Positions 42,413 through 48,257 of a DNA stretch of 48,257 nucleotides are shown here, piece by piece. The translations under genes were made by a program, and so were the position numbers. The notes under the pieces are model-generated. The model was not told the origin of the DNA. It worked only from the letters and a program-made list of their open reading frames with translations, and did no database searches. This stretch comes from an uncultured Saprospiraceae bacterium (lineage in GTDB: Bacteria; Bacteroidota; Bacteroidia; Chitinophagales; Saprospiraceae), in the NCBI GenBank assembly GCA_937941095.1, contig CALDYJ010000127.1, forward strand, positions 1-48,257, in the 5' to 3' direction. Numbering within the stretch: the stretch's first letter is position 1; each line of letters opens with the position of its first letter.

Positions 42413-45184
42413 ATGAACAAATCATTTACAGATATAACTAAGACTTTTCTTATTCTCACCTTCTTTTTAGTAGGATCCAATGCTTATGCAACACATAACC
42501 GTGCAGGAGAAATTACTTATGTTCAATTACCTGATGAACCCTTTGCAATAGTTGCTACGATTACTACTTACACAAAAGCCAGTAGTAATGATGCAGATCG
42601 TGATACTTTACAAATTTGTTGGGGTGATGGAGATTGCGAATTTATTCTAAGAAACAATGGTCCAGGTACGCCTCCGCAAGGGGAAGTACTTGCAAATGAT
42701 ATAAAAAAGAATTTTTACACAGCTAAACATTTATTCCCCGGTCCCGGACATTATATCATGTCTATGAAAGACCCAAACAGAAATGCTCAGATATTAAATG
42801 TCAACCCGCCAAATTCTGATAATATAGATTTCTTCCTTCAAACTACAGTCACTTTATTTCCCTCTCAATTTCAGACGCTCAATAATTCTCCAATTTTATT
42901 GCAGCCTCCTGTTGACCTAGGATGCGTAGGCCAAAGATTTATTCACAACCCAAACGCTTATGACGTCGATGGAGATAGTATCTCCTATAAATTAATCGTC
43001 CCAAAACGAGATATAAATACAGATGTGCCACTATATACATTTCCAGATCAAGTAAATCCCGGTGCTGATAATACCTTCTTTTTTAGTGAAGTAACAGGTG
43101 AATTTATTTGGGAATCGCCCCAAAAGGAAGGAGAATACAACATTGCTATGTACATCATTGAGCATAGAAATGGAATTGCCTTGGACACCATGATTCGAGA
43201 CATGCAAATCCTGATTAAGACATGCGAAAACATGCCTCCTGATATCGAGACAGAGGATCTTTTATGTGTAGTAGCTGGCGAACTAATAGATTTTGATGTC
43301 ATTGGTACTGATCCTGATGTCCCGCTTCAGCGGGTTGAAATTTCCGCACTCGGAGGGCCTTTTGAAGTTGATCCTAGTCCAGCAGTATTTACTGCTCCTG
43401 AAGGTTATCAGGACCAACCAGTTATTGGAAATTTTAAATGGCAAACCACCTGTGAACATATTTCAGATCAATTTTATACAGTCGTTTTCAAAGTGGTGGA
43501 TGATTTTTTTCAGAATGACAATTCTGGTTTAGCCACCTTAAAAACGGTACGGATAAAAGTAGTTGGTCCTCCCCCTGAAGACTTGCAAGCTGAAGCTGAC
43601 AATGCAAAAATTATTTTAAGTTGGCAGAATCCGTACGTTTGTGAAAATGCTGCCAATAATTATTTTCGAGGATTTACAGTTTGGCGAAAAGAAGGTAGTA
43701 ATCCTTTCATGATTGATAAATGTGTTCCTGGCCTTGCAGGCAAGGGATATACCAAACTTACCTTTCAAACCAGAGACATAGTTAATGGGAGGTATCAATA
43801 CGAAGATGAAGGACTAGAAAGAGGAAAAACTTATTGCTATAGAGTTCTTGCAGAGTTTGCTCGATTAAGCGCTGGAGGCAATGAATTTAATTTAGTAGAA
43901 AGCTTAGCTTCAGAAGAAATTTGTTTACAATTAAATCGAGACTTGCCTTTAATCACTCATGTTGATGTTAACGCTACAGATGCAAGTGATGGAGAGATCA
44001 TCGTACAATGGACAAAGCCTAAAGCTGAAGACCTTGATACTCTTTTAAATCCTGGTCCTTATGTATTTGAAGTTTGGCGAGCAGCGGGCATTACTCAAAC
44101 AGGATTTGCACCAATTCCAGGTGCTTCTTTTAGTAGCCCTACTTTTGCAGGTGCAAATACCAGTCTCTATTTAGATCAGGCTTTAAATACTCAAGAATTT
44201 CCTTACTCCTATCAGATTGCTTTTTATGTGAATGGCGAAACGGATCCTTTAGGCTATACTAGTACTGCTTCTTCCGTCTTTTTAGACATTGCACCTACTG
44301 ATGAGCAAAACAATCTTTCTTGGACCTTTGATGTTCCTTGGAAAAATTTTGAATACATCATTTACAGGAAAGATCCTGGTGCTGTTTCTTTTGATTCTAT
44401 AGGGATTACGAATGATACACTTTATGCGGATCCAGGATTAATTAATGGTGAAGAATATTGTTATTATGTAGAGTCGAGAGGTTCTTATGGTGTAGAAGGA
44501 ATTGTGAATCCTATAATAAATCGTTCTCAAGAAGAATGCTCAATACCTTTTGATAATGTACCTCCATGTCCTCCAGAATTGGTGGTTTCGAATATCTGTG
44601 ACAGTTTAGATGTTATTGTCGAAGAAGATCTTTTTGAAAATCTTTTGAACTGGACCAATCCTAATCTAACTTGTGAAGAAACAGATGATACTGAACGGTA
44701 TAATATTTATTATTCAGAAGTCGAAGGTGGCGAATTTGAATTAATTGCTGCAGTCTCTTTTAATAATGTAACTGAATACATTGATGTACCTGAAGACGGC
44801 GTTGCAGGTTGTTATGCTGTCACTGCGATAGATTCGATTGGCAATGAAAGTGTATTCAGCAATATTGTTTGTGTTGATAACTGCCCTTTGTATGTATTAC
44901 CAAATGTATTTACTCCTAATAGTGATGGCAGCAATGATTTTTTCATTCCTATCACACAAAGGTTTATTGATCGAATCGACATTCAAATTTTCAATAGATG
45001 GGGAAATTTAATTCATGAAAATTCTAACCCAAAAATAAATTGGAATGGTACTAATTTAAATGGTGATGAATTGGCTGAAGGTGTTTACTTTTATGTTTGT
45101 AAAGTTTACGAAAAAAGAGTGAGCGGTGTAATACTTAGTGATGAAGTACTAAGTGGTTACATTGAATTAAGAAGAGGAAATTAA
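42413..45184 (+). CDS. large secreted FN3-repeat protein with gliding-motility-type (T9SS type B) C-terminal domain
   Basis: A 923-residue exported protein. The signal peptide (KTFLILTFFLVGSNAYA) is followed by an N-terminal region with Ig/cadherin-like strands. Then come fibronectin-type III-like modules (about 390-510, 510-620, 620-700 and 720-820) marked by INGEEYCYYVESRG- and KTYCYRVLAEF-like cores. The last about 90 residues (LPNVFTPNSDGSNDFFIP, IFNRWGNLIHE, LAEGVYFYVCKVYE) form the CHU_C / gliding-motility-associated C-terminal domain, a sorting signal for type IX secretion. The protein is thus expected at the cell surface or released, with adhesive or matrix roles likely. The riboflavin synthase gene starts 9 bp after it. 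Confidence 0.9.
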   Translation: MNKSFTDITKTFLILTFFLVGSNAYATHNRAGEITYVQLPDEPFAIVATITTYTKASSNDADRDTLQICWGDGDCEFILRNNGPGTPPQGEVLANDIKKNFYTAKHLFPGPGHYIMSMKDPNRNAQILNVNPPNSDNIDFFLQTTVTLFPSQFQTLNNSPILLQPPVDLGCVGQRFIHNPNAYDVDGDSISYKLIVPKRDINTDVPLYTFPDQVNPGADNTFFFSEVTGEFIWESPQKEGEYNIAMYIIEHRNGIALDTMIRDMQILIKTCENMPPDIETEDLLCVVAGELIDFDVIGTDPDVPLQRVEISALGGPFEVDPSPAVFTAPEGYQDQPVIGNFKWQTTCEHISDQFYTVVFKVVDDFFQNDNSGLATLKTVRIKVVGPPPEDLQAEADNAKIILSWQNPYVCENAANNYFRGFTVWRKEGSNPFMIDKCVPGLAGKGYTKLTFQTRDIVNGRYQYEDEGLERGKTYCYRVLAEFARLSAGGNEFNLVESLASEEICLQLNRDLPLITHVDVNATDASDGEIIVQWTKPKAEDLDTLLNPGPYVFEVWRAAGITQTGFAPIPGASFSSPTFAGANTSLYLDQALNTQEFPYSYQIAFYVNGETDPLGYTSTASSVFLDIAPTDEQNNLSWTFDVPWKNFEYIIYRKDPGAVSFDSIGITNDTLYADPGLINGEEYCYYVESRGSYGVEGIVNPIINRSQEECSIPFDNVPPCPPELVVSNICDSLDVIVEEDLFENLLNWTNPNLTCEETDDTERYNIYYSEVEGGEFELIAAVSFNNVTEYIDVPEDGVAGCYAVTAIDSIGNESVFSNIVCVDNCPLYVLPNVFTPNSDGSNDFFIPITQRFIDRIDIQIFNRWGNLIHENSNPKINWNGTNLNGDELAEGVYFYVCKVYEKRVSGVILSDEVLSGYIELRRGN

Positions 45185-45193
45185 TCTGAATTT

Positions 45194-45799
45194 ATGTTTA
45201 CAGGAATAATTGAATGCTTGGGTCAAATCAAAGATATCCAGAGAGAAGATAGCAACATTAACTTAAGTATTGAGTCCCCAATATCAGCTGATCTTAAAAT
45301 TGATCAAAGTGTATCTCATAATGGTGTATGCTTAACTGTCGTTGAAAAATCTGAAGTCCATCACGTCGTTACGGCCATCAAAGAAACTTGTGAAAGGAGC
45401 ACTATTGGCAATTTTAAAAAAGGAGCTTCTATTAATCTTGAACGTGCCATGTTAGGTACTGCAAGATTTGATGGACATTTTGTACAAGGTCATGTCGATA
45501 CAACAGCTAAATGCCTAGCTGTAAAGGACGAATCTGGATCTTGGCTTTTTACATTTAGCTATAAAGACGAAGAGGAAAACTTATTCGTAGATAAGGGCTC
45601 AGTCTGTATAAATGGAGTAAGTCTAACAGTCATCCAGCCTCAAAACAATTCATTTTCTGTTGCTATCATCCCTTACACCTTTGAGCACACCACATTTAAG
45701 GATATAAAAGTTGGTACAGAGGTCAATATTGAATTTGACATCATTGGGAAGTATATTAATAAAAACGCTGCTTTGTACTTAGAGCGCTTGAATGGATAG
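45194..45799 (+). CDS. ribE: riboflavin synthase alpha chain
   Basis: Dismutates two 6,7-dimethyl-8-ribityllumazine molecules to riboflavin. It has 201 residues in two lumazine-binding repeats. The first begins at MFTGIIE and contains NGVCLTV, and the second begins at FDGHFVQGHVDTTAKC and contains NGVSLTV. The terminal segment KYINKNAALYLER is also usual. It is 9 bp after the large T9SS cargo gene and may depend on read-through or an internal promoter, as the ATG has only TTAATCTGAATTT before it. The next gene is convergent. The symbol ribE follows the two-repeat synthase. Some genomes call it ribC. Confidence 0.95.
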   Translation: MFTGIIECLGQIKDIQREDSNINLSIESPISADLKIDQSVSHNGVCLTVVEKSEVHHVVTAIKETCERSTIGNFKKGASINLERAMLGTARFDGHFVQGHVDTTAKCLAVKDESGSWLFTFSYKDEEENLFVDKGSVCINGVSLTVIQPQNNSFSVAIIPYTFEHTTFKDIKVGTEVNIEFDIIGKYINKNAALYLERLNG

Positions 45800-45933
45800 T
45801 ATATTGTCTTTAGACTTTAGCAAAAGCAAATTTCGCTTAGACTTTCTGCTCAATATCTAGATAATCGATCACTTAAAAACTAGATTGAAACATAGCATGC
45901 ATAAGGCTAAATATAAATAAAGCATCCATCAAA

Positions 45934-47235
45934 TTACTCTCTTCCACCTTGTAAAAAATCTTGGTATTCTTTTAATTCCGTCCATTTACCAGCTGCAGCA
46001 AGTTCTGCTTGTTTTGGCCAAGTTTTCGGATCTGCGAGTCTGTATCTATCTCCAGCAGAAAAAAGAATTGTTTGAAGATTTTCGACGGAGGAGCTTGCTA
46101 AATCAGACCAGTTATCTATTCCTGCATTTTTCAATAAGCCTTCTATTTTTGGCCCTATGCCCTCGACTACTTTCAAATCATTTGGTTTAGACGCAGCAAA
46201 ACCAATCGCTTTAAAGTATAATTTCTCTGCTTTACTTTGGCCACCATCTCCACCATCAATATCTTTTTGATATTGGATTAATTTTTCCCATTGCCCATTA
46301 GCAGCAAAGCCAGCTTGATCTGACCATTTCTGTGGATTATGGATTCTGTATCTAGGTCCAGCGTTTTCTAAAACCTTTTGAAGATCTGAAACATTAGACC
46401 CTGCAATATCTGCCCAAGAATTATACCCAGCAGCCTTCAGCAAGCCTTCTATTTTCGGGCCTACACCTTCTATGATTTGAAGATTAGTAGACTCGAAGTG
46501 AACACCTATTCCTTCTTTAGGAGATTCTACTGGTGTATTGCTTACCAATGGCGTAACGATGTTAGTGCTCGTTTTATCTACTCTTGGCGCATCTGAAACA
46601 ATTCGACTAGTTTTTGAAGCTTCTAAGCTACTAGTTTTTGATTCACATTCTGCTAAAGCTTTTTCTGTAGCACTAAGTTTGTCTTGCGAAACTCTATAAT
46701 CACTTTCAGTATTAGACATTTTAGCCTTCAATTCTTCTAGCGTTCTTGTTTTAGCGGCTAAATCATTTTCCAAAGATGAAAGTTTACTTTCTGTATTAGA
46801 AAGTTTATTTCGACAGTTATTTAATTCGCTTTCGAGCTTATTTAAATCTTCTTGAGAAGGGCCTTCGTTTACCATTTGATTTCCTCCAAGCAATTTTGTG
46901 CTTTCCCAATCAGATTTTTCCGTTTCGAGTACGGAATACTTTTTTCTCCAATTTCCGATCTGATTATTAGAATCTGCTAAGTTATTTCTTAGGTCTTTAT
47001 TCTCACCACTCATTTTATTGTAGTCAAATCTTAAGGCACTGATTTCTTTTTCCATACCAGTGTTTTTTCCACTCACTCTCCTTAAATCTTGTTCCAAGCC
47101 TTCGATGCGGTCTTTGTATTTTCTTCCACCTCCTCTGAGTAACCATCCTAAGAACCAAGATAGCAATAGCAATGGAATCAAAAGCCAAGGCCATAAATCA
47201 CAATTAACCATTAAAATAACAGCTGAGAAATGCAT
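45934..47235 (-). CDS. membrane-anchored coiled-coil protein with two helix-hairpin-helix domains
   Basis: A 433-residue protein. The N-terminus is a single transmembrane segment (LWPWLLIPLLLLSWFLGWLL, an internal Met at residue 9 is an alternative start), followed by a basic stretch RGGGRKYKDR. A long coiled coil occupies about residues 40-205. After a linker come two nearly repeated domains: about 252-335 and 352-433, each with EGVGPKIEGLLKAAG or EGIGPKIEGLLKNAG, and RYRIHNPQKWSDQAGFAANGQW or RYRLADPKTWPKQAELAAAGKW. The HhH portion resembles DNA-binding HhH modules. It is downstream of an OmpA-like gene by 23 bp and probably in the same operon. Whether it binds DNA at the membrane is unknown. 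Confidence 0.78.
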   Translation of the reverse strand: MHFSAVILMVNCDLWPWLLIPLLLLSWFLGWLLRGGGRKYKDRIEGLEQDLRRVSGKNTGMEKEISALRFDYNKMSGENKDLRNNLADSNNQIGNWRKKYSVLETEKSDWESTKLLGGNQMVNEGPSQEDLNKLESELNNCRNKLSNTESKLSSLENDLAAKTRTLEELKAKMSNTESDYRVSQDKLSATEKALAECESKTSSLEASKTSRIVSDAPRVDKTSTNIVTPLVSNTPVESPKEGIGVHFESTNLQIIEGVGPKIEGLLKAAGYNSWADIAGSNVSDLQKVLENAGPRYRIHNPQKWSDQAGFAANGQWEKLIQYQKDIDGGDGGQSKAEKLYFKAIGFAASKPNDLKVVEGIGPKIEGLLKNAGIDNWSDLASSSVENLQTILFSAGDRYRLADPKTWPKQAELAAAGKWTELKEYQDFLQGGRE

Positions 47236-47258
47236 AATTCTTATTTTATCTTAAAATT

Positions 47259-48113
47259 TTATTTATCTATTGTATCAAGTTTAATCTCTACCCTACGGTT
47301 TAATCTTTTACCTGCTTCATTATCGTTAGGTGCAATGCTTTGATACATACCTCTTCCTATAGGTTTGAGTTGTCTACTTGACACCCCTCTATTTCTTAGT
47401 ATTCTTCTAATTTTTCTTGCTCTTGACTCGGATAATCTTTGATTTGCACTTGCGTTACCAGTTTTGTCTGTATGGCCTACAACATAGGCTATCAAGGTTT
47501 TATCTCCTTTTAATTTTTCTGCCAACCCATCAAAATAAGCTTCTAATTCTTCACTCTCTTCAAACTTTGTACTGTTTTCAGCAAATAAGATTCTAATGTC
47601 TCCATCAGAAGTTGTTGTGATTTTAGGAGCGTCAAATTCTTTTTTAGTTTGCCAGTTAAAAGCTAAGGATTCGAAATTTTCGTCTTTCGCAGTTGAGGGT
47701 TCATCCACCTTTTTTGAAATTACTTTTATTTTGTCTTGATCCAATGGAGGAGAAATCAGTTCTATGACTTGCATAGCTCTAAACATCCCCATGTCATCAT
47801 AATCATCTGGTTTTTCTTCATCTTCAAAATAGTACCCAACAATTTCTAGTGCATCATTCTCTTTACTAGCTGCAAGGAGATCTGCTTTAATCGCTTCAAA
47901 GGCAATCGTTGTATCTGGTTCAGCACTGTTATAAGCAAAAGAAATTGGTAGTGCTGCTTCTTTAGTAATTATAGGAGTAGTTACGTTTTCTTTTACGCCA
48001 TTGGTAGCAGCAACACTACAGCAATTGGCAAAAAAGTCAGCATTAAAATACTTATAACAAAATATAAAGTAGACTAAGGTCAGAAGTAGAATAATGATAT
48101 TTCTTAGACTCAT
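47259..48113 (-). CDS. OmpA-family peptidoglycan-binding protein
   Basis: A 284-residue protein with an N-terminal hydrophobic segment (IIILLLTLVYFIFCYKYF), then an uncharacterised region with a BON/OmpA-like VDEPSTAKDENFESLAFNW stretch. The C-terminal OmpA-like domain covers about residues 160-284. This domain includes the strand-helix signature HTDKTGNASANQRLSESRARKIRRIL followed by GRGMYQSIAP and GKRLNRRVEIKLD, which bind peptidoglycan. The N-terminal hydrophobic segment could be a signal anchor, so it may be tethered in the inner rather than the outer membrane. It is the first gene of a probable operon with the HhH/coiled-coil gene. The upstream 144 bp (48114-48257) are AT-rich with nothing else I can support. 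Confidence 0.85.
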   Translation of the reverse strand: MSLRNIIILLLTLVYFIFCYKYFNADFFANCCSVAATNGVKENVTTPIITKEAALPISFAYNSAEPDTTIAFEAIKADLLAASKENDALEIVGYYFEDEEKPDDYDDMGMFRAMQVIELISPPLDQDKIKVISKKVDEPSTAKDENFESLAFNWQTKKEFDAPKITTTSDGDIRILFAENSTKFEESEELEAYFDGLAEKLKGDKTLIAYVVGHTDKTGNASANQRLSESRARKIRRILRNRGVSSRQLKPIGRGMYQSIAPNDNEAGKRLNRRVEIKLDTIDK

Positions 48114-48257
48114 GCTAATTTAAATTGATTAAACGATTGCTTCTATAAATTGAAGTTAACAATTTTTATAATATTAATAAAATTCGTAATAAAATAGGTA
48201 TTATTCTTTAATACGTAAAAACCCAACAAAAAGATTACGTTTTCCTTATAGGCATAA

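Noticed and set aside
1..48257. CRISPR arrays, IS elements and phage genes
   Set aside because: I saw no evenly spaced repeats, transposase, integrase or phage structural motifs in any frame.

Overview
This window looks like chromosomal DNA of a low-GC member of the Bacteroidota, most likely a marine or sediment Saprospiria- or Cytophagia-like lineage. The lineage is inference, and no ribosomal RNA or other taxonomic anchor is present. The evidence is a CHU_C / gliding-motility-type (type IX secretion type B) C-terminal domain, many lipoproteins and outer-membrane barrels of Bacteroidota type, near absence of Shine-Dalgarno sequences, and promoter -7 boxes of the form TAnnTTTG.

Layout. 1-4700: tRNA-Leu(UAG), a bifunctional (p)ppGpp synthetase/hydrolase, a Fur-family repressor and purA. 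4790-9505: an Atg22/UMF1-type MFS transporter, then a tight three-gene unit of a RimK-type ATP-grasp ligase, an AstE/ASPA-type zinc amidohydrolase and a PBP4-type D,D-carboxypeptidase. 9735-12702: a tandem pair of small secreted six-cysteine proteins, an unrecognised lipoprotein, and a lipoprotein-anchored, His-rich methyltransferase-like protein. 12776-17608: a HerA/VirB4-like ATPase with a coiled-coil tail, then an oppositely oriented beta-helix lipoprotein plus SDR pair. 17784-22800: an envelope glycosylation unit (two GT2 enzymes and one GT-C mannosyltransferase-like protein) followed closely by an aldehyde dehydrogenase. 22830-24945: iscS-iscU-iscA. 25108-29102: a methylmalonyl-CoA mutase small-subunit-like gene and meaB, separated by an opposing Ig-like lipoprotein and a 526-bp gap that may encode a small RNA. 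29273-32309: two overlapping multi-spanning membrane proteins that look like a split GT-C-type protein. 32310-32610: a highly structured intergenic region. 32611-39293: purH, coaX, an outer-membrane barrel and two paralogous TPR proteins. 39352-48113: a DUF5723-like outer-membrane protein, an EEP-family protein overlapping dgkA, a large T9SS type B-sorted FN3 protein with ribE, and an operon of an OmpA-like protein and a membrane-anchored coiled-coil/helix-hairpin-helix protein.

Much of the window is housekeeping (stringent response, purine synthesis, Fe-S assembly, CoA and riboflavin synthesis) mixed with envelope functions. I found no CRISPR array, insertion sequence, phage or recognised defence cassette. 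The parts most likely to hold something undescribed are non-coding: the candidate small RNA at about 27684-27793 with its own -7 box and terminator, and the three consecutive strong foldbacks at 32313-32554 before purH. Among proteins, the strongest candidates are the duplicated Cys6 secreted pair, the lipoprotein methyltransferase, the membrane-tethered HhH protein and the split membrane protein.
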